Assembly: GCA_001870995.2 (NCBI GenBank)
Contig: MLAV02000006.1
Coordinates: 253,037-317,036, forward strand
Direction: 5' to 3'
Origin: Chitinophaga sp. CB10
GTDB taxonomy: Bacteria; Bacteroidota; Bacteroidia; Chitinophagales; Chitinophagaceae
Length of the DNA: 64,000 bases
This document shows, piece after piece, positions 9,454 to 18,989 of this stretch (positions within the stretch are counted from its first letter, which is position 1; each line of letters begins with the position of its first letter). The notes under the pieces are model-generated. The model was not told the DNA's origin. It did no database searches and was given only the letters and a program-made list of their open reading frames with translations. Made by a program: the position numbers and the translations under genes.

Positions 9454-12426
9454 ATGAAAAAGTTCTACCGTAGACTTTTTACAGCAGTGATGGCACTGTT
9501 GCTATGCGCGTTTTCCGTGCAGGCGCAGGCGCAGGTCAGCGGAAAAGTCACTGATGCCGAATCCGGCGAATCCCTGCCGGGCGTAAGTATCCAGATCAAG
9601 GGTACTAACAGAGGCACGCAAACTGATGCCCAGGGACACTATTCCATTTCCGGCACGACCCCTGCCACCGTCCTGATTTTTTCCTTCCTCGGCAAAGCGC
9701 CCCAGGAAATTACCGTGGGAACACAGCAATCCCTTGACGTTAAGCTCGCTGACGATCACCGCACGCTCAATGAGGCAGTGGTGATAGGCTACGGCGTTCA
9801 AAAGAAGAAAGATGTGACCGGTAGCATCACTACCATCTCCTCCAAAGATTTCCAGAAAGGAACGATTCAAACGCCTGACCAGCTCATTGTGGGTAAGGTG
9901 GCCGGCGTGGCCATTACTTCCAACAGCGGCCAGCCGGGCGTGGGTAGTACCATCCGCATCCGCGGTGGTTCTTCCCTGAATGCCAGCAACGATCCGCTGT
10001 TTGTGATCGATGGGGTACCGCTGAGCGGATCCACCATCAACGGCGCTCCCAACCCGCTGGCGCTCATCAACCCGAATGATATCGAAAGCATGACGGTACT
10101 CAAAGATGCCGCCGCTACCGCTATCTACGGTTCCCGCGCTTCCAACGGGGTGATTATGATCACCACGAAAAAAGGAAAGTCCGGCGCTCCTAAAATTACT
10201 TTCAACACAAACATAGGCGTGGGTAAGATCACCAAAAAAGTAGACGTGCTGACGGCCGATGAATTCCGCCAGTATGTAGACTCCCTCGGCGCCCCTGCGC
10301 AGAAAGCCCTCATGGGCAAGGCCAGCACCGATTGGCAGGATCAGATCTACCGCACTTCCATCAGCAACGATAACAACCTGAGTGTGGCCGGCGCATTTAA
10401 AAATATGCCTTACCGCATCTCCGCCAACTTCACCAATCAAACCGGCGTGCTGATCACCGATAACCTGAAACGCAGCTTCCTGGGAGTAAACCTGAATCCT
10501 TCCTTCTTTGATAATCACCTGAAAGTGAATATCAGTGCCAAAGGCGTGATTTCAAAAGCCCATTATGCCAACCAGCAGGCCATCATCAACGCCGTGCAGT
10601 TTGATCCGACACAGCCGGTGTATGACAGCGCCAGCCCCTTCGGCGGCTACTTTGAGTGGTATAGCAAGGACCCCGCTACGGGCACGGTTACACTGAATCC
10701 GAACGCGCCGCGCAACCCGGTATCCCTGATCCGCATGCAGGATAATAACAGCGAAGTAAAACGCAGTTACGGCAATATCGAATTCGATTACAAATTCCAT
10801 TTCCTGCCTGACCTGCGGGCCAACTTAAACCTCGGCTACGATGTATCCCAGGGTAGCGGCACTACCTTCGTGCCTGCAGAAGCCGGCCAGCAGTACACCG
10901 TAGGCGGCCAGAACAACCACTTCCTGCAGAAAATGAATAACCGGGTAGGGGAGTTTTACCTGAACTACGTTAAAACTATTCCGGCCATTAAGTCCAACAT
11001 CAACGTGCTGGCAGGTTACGGTTATTACGATAACAAAACCACCAACTACAATTACCCGAGCTACAACGCCAAAGGGGAAGTGATCGAAGGCAGCGAGCCG
11101 AAGTTCCCGCTGGATATTCCGCAGAATACCCTCATCTCTTACTACGGCCGTTTGATCTATACTTTCGATGATAAATATATCTTCGCGGGCTCTATCCGTA
11201 CGGACGGGTCCTCCCGCTTTGCGCCGGAAAACCGCTGGGGCGTATTCCCTTCCGCAGCGCTGACCTGGCGTATCAACCGGGAAAATTTCCTGAAGGATGC
11301 CAGGGCCCTCAACGACCTGAAGCTCCGCCTGAGCTACGGTATCACCGGTAACCAGGATGGTATTGCCAACTACTCCTACATGGCTATTTACTCCACCAGC
11401 TCCAACAGCAGCATGTACCAGTTTGGCAACAACTGGTATAACATGCAGGCGCCGGCGGCTTATGATAAGAACATCAAGTGGGAACAAACCGAAACCTACA
11501 ACGCCGGCGTGGACTTCGCCTTCCTCGACGATCGCCTGAGAGGTAGCGTGGACGCGTATTGGAAGAAAACCAAAAACCTCCTCAATACCGTGCCTATTCC
11601 TATCGGTTCCAACTTCAGTAACCAGATACTCACCAACGTAGGTAATATTGAGAACAAAGGGGTGGAGCTGAACCTGGAAGCTACGCCGGTTGAAAAAGGC
11701 AAGTTCTCCTGGAACGTCAACTTCAACCTCACCCTGAACCAGAATAAGATCACGAACCTGACCGCCGTTACCGATCCCAGCTTCGTAGGTAACCTCACCG
11801 GCGGCATCACCGGCGGTACCGGCCAGTCTATCCAGATACACTCTGTAGGCTACAATACCTTCGCGTACTACGTGTACAAACAGGTGTACGATGCCAACGG
11901 CAAACCGGTTGAAGGCGTGTACGAGGACCTGAATAAGGACGGCGTGATCAACGAGAAAGATATGTACCGTTATAAATCCCCGGCGCCTAAAGTGTTCCTC
12001 GGTTTCGGTACCTCGCTGAATTACGACCGCTGGTCGCTCAGCACTTCCCTGCGCGCCAACCTGGGCAACTATATGTACAACAACGTGGCGTCCAACTTCG
12101 GCGTAAGAAGGAATATCCTGAACCCGCTGGGACTGCTCAACAACAGTACTACCGACATCTATAACACCAACTTCTTCAATAACCAGTACCAGTCCGACTA
12201 CTACGTACAGAATGCCTCATTCCTGCGTATGGACAACCTGAGCCTCGGTTACAACTTCGGTTCCCTGTTCAAAAACACGGCGCACCTGCGGTTGAACGCA
12301 TCCTGCCAGAACGTGTTTGTCATCACGAAATACAAAGGGCTGGACCCGGAGATCAGCAGTGGTATCGACTACAACCTGTATCCAAGATCAAGGACATTCA
12401 CGCTGGGAGCTAACCTGGAGTTTTAA
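9454..12426 (+). CDS. SusC/RagA-family TonB-linked outer membrane transporter
   Basis: A protein of about 990 residues that forms the outer membrane barrel for TonB-driven uptake of oligosaccharides, working under a SusD lid. The start at 9454 is chosen over an in-frame start 57 bases upstream because it begins the signal peptide (MKKFYRRLF up to VQAQA). Next come a carboxypeptidase-regulatory-like domain (GKVTDAESGESLPGVSI), the plug domain with VIGYGVQKKKDVTGS and the SusC signature SNGVIMITTKKG, and the barrel ending in the aromatic LGANLEF. No N-terminal STN domain is present, so signalling to an anti-sigma factor is not expected. The upstream GH13 amylase and downstream SusD and SusE genes mark a starch or maltodextrin system. 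Confidence 0.95.
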   Translation: MKKFYRRLFTAVMALLLCAFSVQAQAQVSGKVTDAESGESLPGVSIQIKGTNRGTQTDAQGHYSISGTTPATVLIFSFLGKAPQEITVGTQQSLDVKLADDHRTLNEAVVIGYGVQKKKDVTGSITTISSKDFQKGTIQTPDQLIVGKVAGVAITSNSGQPGVGSTIRIRGGSSLNASNDPLFVIDGVPLSGSTINGAPNPLALINPNDIESMTVLKDAAATAIYGSRASNGVIMITTKKGKSGAPKITFNTNIGVGKITKKVDVLTADEFRQYVDSLGAPAQKALMGKASTDWQDQIYRTSISNDNNLSVAGAFKNMPYRISANFTNQTGVLITDNLKRSFLGVNLNPSFFDNHLKVNISAKGVISKAHYANQQAIINAVQFDPTQPVYDSASPFGGYFEWYSKDPATGTVTLNPNAPRNPVSLIRMQDNNSEVKRSYGNIEFDYKFHFLPDLRANLNLGYDVSQGSGTTFVPAEAGQQYTVGGQNNHFLQKMNNRVGEFYLNYVKTIPAIKSNINVLAGYGYYDNKTTNYNYPSYNAKGEVIEGSEPKFPLDIPQNTLISYYGRLIYTFDDKYIFAGSIRTDGSSRFAPENRWGVFPSAALTWRINRENFLKDARALNDLKLRLSYGITGNQDGIANYSYMAIYSTSSNSSMYQFGNNWYNMQAPAAYDKNIKWEQTETYNAGVDFAFLDDRLRGSVDAYWKKTKNLLNTVPIPIGSNFSNQILTNVGNIENKGVELNLEATPVEKGKFSWNVNFNLTLNQNKITNLTAVTDPSFVGNLTGGITGGTGQSIQIHSVGYNTFAYYVYKQVYDANGKPVEGVYEDLNKDGVINEKDMYRYKSPAPKVFLGFGTSLNYDRWSLSTSLRANLGNYMYNNVASNFGVRRNILNPLGLLNNSTTDIYNTNFFNNQYQSDYYVQNASFLRMDNLSLGYNFGSLFKNTAHLRLNASCQNVFVITKYKGLDPEISSGIDYNLYPRSRTFTLGANLEF

Positions 12427-12444
12427 TTAAAAAATTTTGGTAAG

Positions 12445-14028
12445 ATGAAAAAGAACTTTCTCAAAATATGTGCGCTGGCGGCAGTGGTAGGTTTTAGCTC
12501 CTGTACCAAGGACCTGGACCGGATGCCGACCAATTCCACCACTGCGGATATTGCCTACGGTTCCCTGCAGGGATACAAGCAGGTGCTCGCAAAAGTCTAC
12601 GGCAGCTTTGCGCTGGCCGGTAACAATGGTACCTCTACTTCTGACCTGGCGGGTATTGACCCGGGGCAGGCCGATTTCCTCCGCCTCTTCTGGAATGCCC
12701 AGGAGCTGCCTACGGAAGAAGCCATGTGCGTTTGGAACGACCCTGGCATCCCGGATTTCCATAACATGAACTGGACCAGCAACAACGTGCTGCTGGCGGC
12801 ACTGTACAACCGTGCGCTGTTCCACGTAACCGTGGCCAACGAATTCCTCCGGGAGTCCACCGATGACAAGATCGCTGCCCGCGGCTTTTCCGGCAAGGAT
12901 GCAGAGGAGATTAAAACCTACCGCGCGGAAGCGCGTTTCCTCCGCGCCTTCGAATACTGGGTGCTGATGGACCTCTTCGCCAACCCGCCGTTTGTAACGG
13001 AAAAAGATCCGATCGGAAAATATATTCCGCCGCAAACCACCCGCGCGGAACTGTTCAAATATATAGAGTCGGAACTGCTGGCCATAGAACCGCTGGTAGT
13101 AGCCGCCCGCAATAACGAGTATGCCCGGGTAGACCAGGGCGCTGTATGGGCGCTGCTGGCGCGCCTCTACCTCAACGCGGAGGTGTACCTCGGAAAAGGC
13201 AACGGTAAATACACCGAAGCCATCACCTATTCCTCCAAAGTAATCGCAGCAGGTTACTCCCTGAAGTCCGATTACAAAGGATTGTTCCTGGCAGATAATA
13301 ATACCGCCAACCCGGAAATCATCCTGCCGATTGTATATGACGGGGTGAATACGCAGAATAATGGTGGTACCACCTTTATCATCAACGCTGCCATCAACGG
13401 GGATATGAATCCTGCTTCCTTTGGCGTGCCAGGTGGCGGCTGGGGCGGCAACAGAAGCACCAGCGCGCTGCCGGGCCTCTTTGCCGACAGGAGCGGCGCT
13501 ACGGACAAGCGCGCCATGTTCTACGGCGATAAACCGGAAATTGTGGACGTTTCCCAGTTTGCCGAAGGGTTAAGGGTAGTGAAATACCGCAACGTAACTT
13601 CCACAGGGGTTACGCCGCCGGCGCCGGGTGGGTCTTTCAGCTCGGTGGACTTCCCGCTGTTCCGCCTGGCAGAGCAATACCTGATTTATGCCGAAGCGGT
13701 AAAACGCGGCGGCAGCGGCGGTAACGAAACTACCGCCCTGGGTTACCTGAACGCCTTACGGGAACGCGCCTACGGAAATACTTCCGGCAACATTACCAGC
13801 TATAACCTGGATTATATCCTGGACGAAAGAGGACGCGAATTGTACTGGGAAGCCTTCCGCCGTACGGACCTGATCCGGTTCGAGAAATTCACGGCCTCCG
13901 GCTACGTATGGCCATGGAAAGGCGGTGTCAGGGACGGCAGGGGCGTGGAATCCTTCCGTACCATCTACCCGCTGCCAGCTACTGACCTGACAGCCAACCC
14001 GTCCCTCAAACAGAATGCAGGCTACTAA
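12445..14028 (+). CDS. SusD/RagB-family outer membrane glycan-binding lipoprotein
   Basis: A 527-residue surface lipoprotein that closes over the SusC barrel and presents glycan to it. The signal peptide ends in the lipobox GFSSC, giving a lipidated cysteine at position 20, followed by TKDLDRMPT. The SusD-like N-terminal segment and the TPR-rich helical body are visible in the stretch ending LRAFEYWVLMDLFANPPFV, and the C-terminal RagB/SusD part contains LDERGRELYWEAFRRTDLIRF, a very typical family motif. It starts 18 bases after SusC and ends 11 bases before the SusE gene, so all are cotranscribed. Substrate is inferred from the GH13 enzyme in the same locus. Confidence 0.95.
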   Translation: MKKNFLKICALAAVVGFSSCTKDLDRMPTNSTTADIAYGSLQGYKQVLAKVYGSFALAGNNGTSTSDLAGIDPGQADFLRLFWNAQELPTEEAMCVWNDPGIPDFHNMNWTSNNVLLAALYNRALFHVTVANEFLRESTDDKIAARGFSGKDAEEIKTYRAEARFLRAFEYWVLMDLFANPPFVTEKDPIGKYIPPQTTRAELFKYIESELLAIEPLVVAARNNEYARVDQGAVWALLARLYLNAEVYLGKGNGKYTEAITYSSKVIAAGYSLKSDYKGLFLADNNTANPEIILPIVYDGVNTQNNGGTTFIINAAINGDMNPASFGVPGGGWGGNRSTSALPGLFADRSGATDKRAMFYGDKPEIVDVSQFAEGLRVVKYRNVTSTGVTPPAPGGSFSSVDFPLFRLAEQYLIYAEAVKRGGSGGNETTALGYLNALRERAYGNTSGNITSYNLDYILDERGRELYWEAFRRTDLIRFEKFTASGYVWPWKGGVRDGRGVESFRTIYPLPATDLTANPSLKQNAGY

Positions 14029-14039
14029 AACACGTTATC

Positions 14040-15080
14040 ATGAAAAGAACTATTTATCAATATATCATGGCCGGGATGTTTGCAGCAGCCCTGGCGTCCT
14101 GTAAGAAAGACGAGGTGAAAACCATTGCCCAGCCAGGCACCGCGCCTATGCTGAGCGCCAGCGCGGATACCGTCATCCTGAAAAAGGATCATGCGGCGGA
14201 CAATGCGGTTACCTTCAAATGGAACGCCTCCAGCTTTGGCTTTAACGGGGTGGTAAAATACAGCCTCGAGTTCGCGAAAAAAGGCGACAACTTTGCCACC
14301 GTGAAAGCAGTGACCGCCGATACCCTCAGCAAAACGCTGACAGTGGCGGAACTGAATACCATCGCCAACGGGCTGGAAGTGGACAATGGCGTGCCGGCGG
14401 ACCTCGAGGTGCGCGTGAAAGCCATTATCAGCGACAACTTCCAGGCAGCGTATTCCAATACCCAAAAGCTGGTCGTGAACTCCTACCTGGACCTCATCGA
14501 TTACCCGAGCATGTATGCGCCGGGCGATTACCAGGGCTGGAACCCCGCGGGAGCGGCCAAACTGGTATCTCTGAAATCGGATAAAGTCTACGAAGGATAC
14601 GCTTATTTCTCCGCCGCAACCACTACGTTTAAATTCACTTCCCAGCCAAACTGGGATGGTACCAACTATGGAGGTACCAGCAGCGGCAATAAGGGCGTGT
14701 TATCCGCCACCGGCGATAACCTGCAGGTGACCGGCGCCGGTTATTACTACCTCACACTGGACCTGGGCTCCAATGCCTGGTCCGCCACGCTGACCACCTG
14801 GTCCATGATCGGCAATGCCGCCAAAGGCTGGGATACGGACCTGGATCTGACCTTTGATCCGGCTAAGAACGTATGGACGGCCACGGCCGACCTCTCCGCC
14901 GGCGAATTTAAGTTCAGGGCCAACCATGCCTACGATATCAACTACGGCGATAATAAACCCGGCGATCCTTTCCTGAACAGGGACGGGGCCAACATTAAAA
15001 TTACCGAGGCCGGCACGTATGACATTGTGCTGAACCTGAGTATTGCGGGCAACTATTCTTACACCCTCAAAAAGAAATAG
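14040..15080 (+). CDS. SusE/SusF-like outer membrane starch-binding lipoprotein
   Basis: A 346-residue lipoprotein with the lipobox ALASC, cysteine 21. The N-terminal part (about residues 30-145) matches the SusE domain: a set of beta strands with LSASADTVILKKDHA, VTFKWNAS and a YSLEFAKKGDNF pattern. The C-terminal part contains two carbohydrate-binding-like repeats, recognisable by MYAPGDYQGWNP and WSMIGNAAKGWDTDLDLTF, the pattern of starch-binding SusE/SusF modules. It would sit on the cell surface and hold glucan near the SusCD complex. It is the last gene of the locus; a strong terminator follows. No SusF or SusG homologue is found downstream. Confidence 0.9.
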   Translation: MKRTIYQYIMAGMFAAALASCKKDEVKTIAQPGTAPMLSASADTVILKKDHAADNAVTFKWNASSFGFNGVVKYSLEFAKKGDNFATVKAVTADTLSKTLTVAELNTIANGLEVDNGVPADLEVRVKAIISDNFQAAYSNTQKLVVNSYLDLIDYPSMYAPGDYQGWNPAGAAKLVSLKSDKVYEGYAYFSAATTTFKFTSQPNWDGTNYGGTSSGNKGVLSATGDNLQVTGAGYYYLTLDLGSNAWSATLTTWSMIGNAAKGWDTDLDLTFDPAKNVWTATADLSAGEFKFRANHAYDINYGDNKPGDPFLNRDGANIKITEAGTYDIVLNLSIAGNYSYTLKKK

Positions 15081-15091
15081 TTTCTAACGTG

Positions 15092-15178
15092 AGGAGCCGG
15101 CAACGGCCGGTTCTGATAATTATAAGGGCAAACGGAATGAAGGGCCGGCTCCTGCAAAGGGGCGGCCTTTCGTTTTTT
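15092..15178 (+). terminator. Terminator of the sus-like operon
   Basis: A perfect 10-base inverted repeat (15092-15101 with 15144-15153) is followed by a second small hairpin, AAAGG/CCTTT at 15156-15170, and a run of six T at 15173-15178. It lies 11 bases after the SusE stop codon. Confidence 0.75.
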
Positions 15179-15517
15179 GGGGCGGCACTGAGGAATTTTT
15201 TGCCCGCTTCGGGCGGCCGGGCAGCAACCCCGGCAGGCGCGGAGCCGTTAATTTTGGGTTACGTTCACAGATATGTGAAAAAATTACAGGCGCGCCCGGC
15301 AGGGTCTTAACAGCCGGTTCAAATGCCCGTACCGCCTTGTGTATGAAGGAAATAAGCGGCTTATTAACCTATGATTTTCAACCCCTCCCGTTACGAAACT
15401 TTTCATTTTTCTTTTCCACATGTAACAATCTGAGAACCAAAATTGTAATTTAGCGGGATGGTTGTGTCATGAACGTACTGCGTATAGGCATAATTGATAT
15501 AAAAAAAATTTCGGCAA
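15179..15517. other. Intergenic region between the sus-like and Mla-type operons
   Basis: About 340 bases with no convincing ORF. It contains a small GC hairpin (GCCCG/CGGGC near 15202-15214) and, from about 15390, an AT-rich stretch that probably holds the promoter of the MlaE-like gene, although no clear TAnnTTTG box was found. A T-loop-like string near 15318 was examined as a tRNA remnant and rejected. Confidence 0.5.
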
Positions 15518-16312
15518 ATGGATTCCAGCAGCGGACAACCGGAGAAACCAGTAGTTTCCAGGGGGATAGATAATTTCTTCCTGGACATCTATCGCATCTT
15601 CCAGTTTATCAAACGCTTTTTCAGAGAGGCGTTACGCCCTCCATTGGAGGTTAAAGAGTTTATCAGGCAGTGCTACATGGTAGGGTACAAATCCCTCACG
15701 TTAATCACCATGACCGGCTTTATTACGGGCCTGGTATTTACCAAACAATCACGTCCATCCTTATCTGAATTCGGGGCCACTTCCTGGCTGCCTTCCCTGA
15801 TCGCCATCGCGGTGGTAAGGGCGCTGGCGCCGTTGGTAACCTCCCTGATCTGCGCAGGTAAGGTGGGTTCCAGCATCGGTGCGGAACTTGCTTCTATGAA
15901 AGTGACAGAACAGATCGATGCCATGGAAGTATCCGCCATCAACCCGTTTAAATACCTGGTAGTGACCAGGGTCATGGCTACCACCGTTTGTATCCCCATC
16001 CTGGTGTGTTATACCGGCCTTGTAGCCCTCCTCGGTTCTTACCTGGATATTCATCTGAACGAGCATACCAGCTTTGTGACCTTCTTCCAGAATGCGTTTA
16101 AAAATATCACCTTCCTGGATTTCGGCACCACGATGTTCAAAGCGATCGCCTATGGCTTTACCATCGGTATAGTAGGCTGTTTCCAGGGTTGGAGAGCTAC
16201 GCAGGGTACGCAGGGCGTAGGTAAAGCCGCAAACGTATCCGTAGTAGTGTCCATGTTCCTGATCTTCCTCGAAGAAGTAGTAATTGTACAGGTGGCAAAC
16301 TCTATCAGATAG
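15518..16312 (+). CDS. MlaE/YrbE-family ABC transporter permease
   Basis: A 264-residue inner membrane permease of the MlaE family, which with an MlaF-type ATPase and an MCE protein moves phospholipids between inner and outer membranes. After an amphipathic N-terminus (about residues 1-50), hydrophobic segments run from about residue 60 to the end. The family core is clear: VRALAPLVTSLICAGKVGSSIGAELASMKVTEQIDAM, read here in two pieces, is the most conserved part of MlaE proteins. The next gene starts 5 bases after the stop and encodes the ATPase. The common alternative TrbE/YrbE naming refers to the same family. Direction of lipid movement cannot be told from sequence. Confidence 0.93.
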   Translation: MDSSSGQPEKPVVSRGIDNFFLDIYRIFQFIKRFFREALRPPLEVKEFIRQCYMVGYKSLTLITMTGFITGLVFTKQSRPSLSEFGATSWLPSLIAIAVVRALAPLVTSLICAGKVGSSIGAELASMKVTEQIDAMEVSAINPFKYLVVTRVMATTVCIPILVCYTGLVALLGSYLDIHLNEHTSFVTFFQNAFKNITFLDFGTTMFKAIAYGFTIGIVGCFQGWRATQGTQGVGKAANVSVVVSMFLIFLEEVVIVQVANSIR

Positions 16313-16316
16313 CAGT

Positions 16317-17090
16317 ATGAAGAATTTTAAACCAAATATCGATTGGCAGGATAAGGTGATCGACATACACGATCTCTATAAATCCTTTGGCTCCAACCAT
16401 GTACTCCGCGGCATCAGCCTCCAGGTGCATAAAGGGGAAAACGTGGTGGTACTGGGCCGCTCCGGTACCGGTAAATCGGTATTGATCAAAATAATGGTAG
16501 GTTTACTCTCCCCGGATTCCGGCGAAGTAAATGTACTCGGCAAGGAAGTTCCCGGCCTCTCCGTAGTGGAACTGAGGGAACTCCGCCTGCGGGTAGGCTT
16601 CTGCTTTCAGAACGGCGCGCTGTACGACAGTATGACCGTTGGCGAAAACCTGGCCTTCCCCCTCAAACGCAATACCCCCGGTATTACCCGGGCCAAGGTG
16701 AAAGAAATGGTGGCCACCGTGCTGGATGCCGTAGGGCTTTCCCAAACCATCGACCAGATGCCGGCCGAGCTGTCCGGCGGCCAGCGCAAACGTATAGGTA
16801 TCGCACGTACGCTGATCCTCCGCCCGGATATTATGCTCTACGATGAGCCCACCGCCGGGCTGGACCCCATCACCTGTACGGAAATCAATAACCTTATCAA
16901 CGAAGTGCAACATCGCTTTAATACCACTTCCATCATCATTACCCACGACCTCACCTGCGCCAAAGCCGTAGGGGATACCATCGTTGTAATGAAAGAAGGC
17001 AGGTTCATCAAACGGGGACCGTTCGACGAAGTGTTCGATTCCAATGATGAACTGATCAGGGAGTTTTATGATTATAATTTTATCCAGTAA
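16317..17090 (+). CDS. MlaF-like ABC transporter ATP-binding protein
   Basis: A 257-residue ABC ATPase that should power the MlaE-like permease. It has the Walker A motif GRSGTGKS, the signature LSGGQRKRIGIAR, the Walker B motif IMLYDEPTAGLDP and the switch histidine in IIITHD. The GRSGTGKS form, with serine and threonine in place of the more usual asparagine and alanine, is common in MlaF. The start at 16317 is preferred over an in-frame codon 33 bases upstream because that would overlap the permease gene. The stop lies 3 bases before the MCE protein start. The three genes form a tight operon. Confidence 0.94.
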   Translation: MKNFKPNIDWQDKVIDIHDLYKSFGSNHVLRGISLQVHKGENVVVLGRSGTGKSVLIKIMVGLLSPDSGEVNVLGKEVPGLSVVELRELRLRVGFCFQNGALYDSMTVGENLAFPLKRNTPGITRAKVKEMVATVLDAVGLSQTIDQMPAELSGGQRKRIGIARTLILRPDIMLYDEPTAGLDPITCTEINNLINEVQHRFNTTSIIITHDLTCAKAVGDTIVVMKEGRFIKRGPFDEVFDSNDELIREFYDYNFIQ

Positions 17091-17093
17091 TTT

Positions 17094-18119
17094 ATGAAAG
17101 ATACAAGTAACAGAAGGTCGGTCATTGTTGGGATATTCATCCTGATCGGCGTCCTCATTTTTATCGCTGCCATCCTGACCCTCGGCGGACAAAAGAAAGC
17201 TTTTGTGTCCGCAGTCAGAGTGAAGGCAATCTTTAAGGATGTGAACGGCCTGGCCGAAGGAAACAACGTATGGTATTCCGGTGTAAAGGTGGGTACCGTT
17301 AAAAAGATCACCTTCCTCCGTCACGACGAAATCCTCGTGGAAATGAACGTGGAAAAGAGCGCCGCCAAATACATCCACAAGGACGTATTGGTGAAGGTAA
17401 GCTCCGACGGGTTCGTGGGTAACAAAATCATCGCCCTCTCCGGCGGTACGGATAAAATGCCGGATATTGAAGACGGCGACCAGCTCCAGGTAGAAACCAC
17501 CGTTGGGGCGGACGAAATCATGAACACCTTACAGGTTAATAATAAGTCCCTCGTAGAAATCACTTCCAACCTGAAAGTCATCACCAAAAAAATGATGGAC
17601 GGGGAAGGTACCGTAGGTAAACTGCTGACGGACGATGCCGTGTACAACGAGCTGCAAGGCACCATAGCCGCCCTGCAGAAAACGGCCAACAACACCCAGC
17701 GCCTCACGGAAGGGCTCTCCGCCTATGCGGCCAAGCTGCAAACGCCGGGCTCCCTCTCCAACGACCTGGTGACGGACACCGTGGTATTTGCCCGCCTGCG
17801 CAGTACCATGAAACAACTGGATGTGGTAGCCGCCAACGCCAATACCATGGTGGAAAACCTGAAAGCTACCAGCGCCAACCTGAATCAGAACCTCAACAGC
17901 AGCAATACCCCTGCCGGCGTGCTGCTCAGCGACCGGCCAACAGCGGAATCCCTCAAATCCACCCTTCAGAACCTGCAAAGCAGCAGCGAGAAGCTGGATG
18001 AGAACATGGAAGCGCTCAAACATAATTTCCTCCTCCGTGGCTACTTCCGCAAACAGGATAAAAAAGCCCGGAAAGAGGCCGCCCAGCGGGCGAAAGACTC
18101 TGCAAGACTGGCCCAGTAA
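17094..18119 (+). CDS. MCE (MlaD-like) substrate-binding protein
   Basis: A 341-residue membrane-anchored periplasmic protein. A single N-terminal transmembrane helix (about residues 9-30) is followed by one MCE domain (about 40-118) with the typical VKAIFKDVNGLAEGNNVWYSG and VGTVKKI strands, then a long region (about 130-315) rich in Asn, Gln, Thr and Leu that reads as helical or coiled coil. MCE proteins form hexameric rings with a central lipid channel, and the helical tail can extend toward the outer membrane. It belongs to the operon with the MlaE- and MlaF-like genes. No MlaB or MlaC partner is seen in this window, a common situation in Bacteroidota. Confidence 0.92.
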   Translation: MKDTSNRRSVIVGIFILIGVLIFIAAILTLGGQKKAFVSAVRVKAIFKDVNGLAEGNNVWYSGVKVGTVKKITFLRHDEILVEMNVEKSAAKYIHKDVLVKVSSDGFVGNKIIALSGGTDKMPDIEDGDQLQVETTVGADEIMNTLQVNNKSLVEITSNLKVITKKMMDGEGTVGKLLTDDAVYNELQGTIAALQKTANNTQRLTEGLSAYAAKLQTPGSLSNDLVTDTVVFARLRSTMKQLDVVAANANTMVENLKATSANLNQNLNSSNTPAGVLLSDRPTAESLKSTLQNLQSSSEKLDENMEALKHNFLLRGYFRKQDKKARKEAAQRAKDSARLAQ

Positions 18120-18140
18120 TAACGGGGCCGCCTGCAATGG

Positions 18141-18180
18141 AAAGAGCGAATGCACGAAGGTGCGTTCGCTCTTTGCTTTT
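18141..18180 (+). terminator. Terminator of the Mla-type operon
   Basis: A 15-base stem with one T-G pair (18141-18155 with 18160-18174) and a GAAG loop, followed by GCTTTT. It lies 21 bases after the MCE gene stop. Confidence 0.85.
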
Positions 18181-18212
18181 GGGCGCTTGCTGCTACAAAA
18201 TCCTTACTTTTG
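18178..18212 (+). promoter_or_regulatory. Bacteroidota-type promoter of the rluF gene
   Basis: TTTG at 18178-18181 and TACTTTTG at 18205-18212 fit the -33 and -7 elements with a 23-base spacer, slightly long. The -33 box overlaps the tail of the preceding terminator. The -7 box ends 21 bases before the ATG at 18234, which supports that start over an upstream in-frame codon. Confidence 0.55.
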
Positions 18213-18233
18213 CTATCTGACTTACAGCAACAT

Positions 18234-18977
18234 ATGAACATTAGCGTCAATAAATATATCAGCGATACCGGCTTTTGCAGTCGCAGAGAGGCGGACAAAC
18301 TGATTGACCAGGCCCGTGTAACCATCAACGATAACATCGCCCTCAAAGGGGACCGCGTCAACGAAGGGGACGTCGTGGAGGTGGATGGCGAGCCGCTGAA
18401 AAAGAAGAAGACCACCGTGTACATCGCCCTGAATAAACCCAAAGGCATTACCTGCACTACGGATAGAAAGGATAAAACCAATATTGTCGATTACCTGAAC
18501 TATTCCAGCCGCGTTTTCCCGATCGGGCGACTGGACAAGCTCTCCGAAGGGTTGATCTTCCTCACCAACGACGGCGACATCGTCAACAAAATTCTCCGTG
18601 CCGGCAACCAGCACGAAAAAGAATACGTGGTTACAGTGGATAAGCCCATCACCCTGGATTTCATCAAGGCCATGCGCAGCGGGGTGAAAATCCTTGGCAC
18701 TACCACCTTGCCGGCATTCGTGAAGCAGGAGGGTACCAACCGCTTCCGCATCATCCTCACCCAGGGGCTAAACCGCCAGATCCGCCGCATGTCCGAAGCG
18801 CTGGGCTACCGGGTAACCGCCCTGAAAAGGGTGCGTATCATGAATATCGCCCTGAAGGACCTGCCGCCTGGCAAATGGCGCTATTTCACCAAAGACGAAA
18901 TCAACACCATCAACAGCATGGTGGCCAATAGCAGCAAAACGCAGCATAGCAACGATAACAGCGGAATGGACGAATAA
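18234..18977 (+). CDS. rluF: 23S rRNA pseudouridine synthase, RluF-like
   Basis: A 247-residue RNA-modifying enzyme that converts a uridine of 23S rRNA to pseudouridine. An S4 RNA-binding domain occupies about residues 2-50 (NKYISDTGFCSRREADKLI). The catalytic domain follows, with the active-site aspartate D101 in GRLDKLSEGL, then the lysine-rich KEYVV strand and the QGLNRQIRRM motif, which in this family distinguishes RluF/RluB-type enzymes. Start at 18234 is chosen because the upstream in-frame extension would run across the terminator and promoter and is not conserved in type. A second gene follows after 12 bases on the same strand. Position specificity (RluF rather than RluB or RluE) is judged from overall similarity and is less certain than the family. 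Confidence 0.88.
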   Translation: MNISVNKYISDTGFCSRREADKLIDQARVTINDNIALKGDRVNEGDVVEVDGEPLKKKKTTVYIALNKPKGITCTTDRKDKTNIVDYLNYSSRVFPIGRLDKLSEGLIFLTNDGDIVNKILRAGNQHEKEYVVTVDKPITLDFIKAMRSGVKILGTTTLPAFVKQEGTNRFRIILTQGLNRQIRRMSEALGYRVTALKRVRIMNIALKDLPPGKWRYFTKDEINTINSMVANSSKTQHSNDNSGMDE

Positions 18978-18989
18978 TGCATCAAAACT

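Noticed and set aside
15312..15345. A GGTTCAAAT string resembling a tRNA T loop
   Set aside because: The flanking bases do not form a T stem, and no anticodon or acceptor stem could be drawn.
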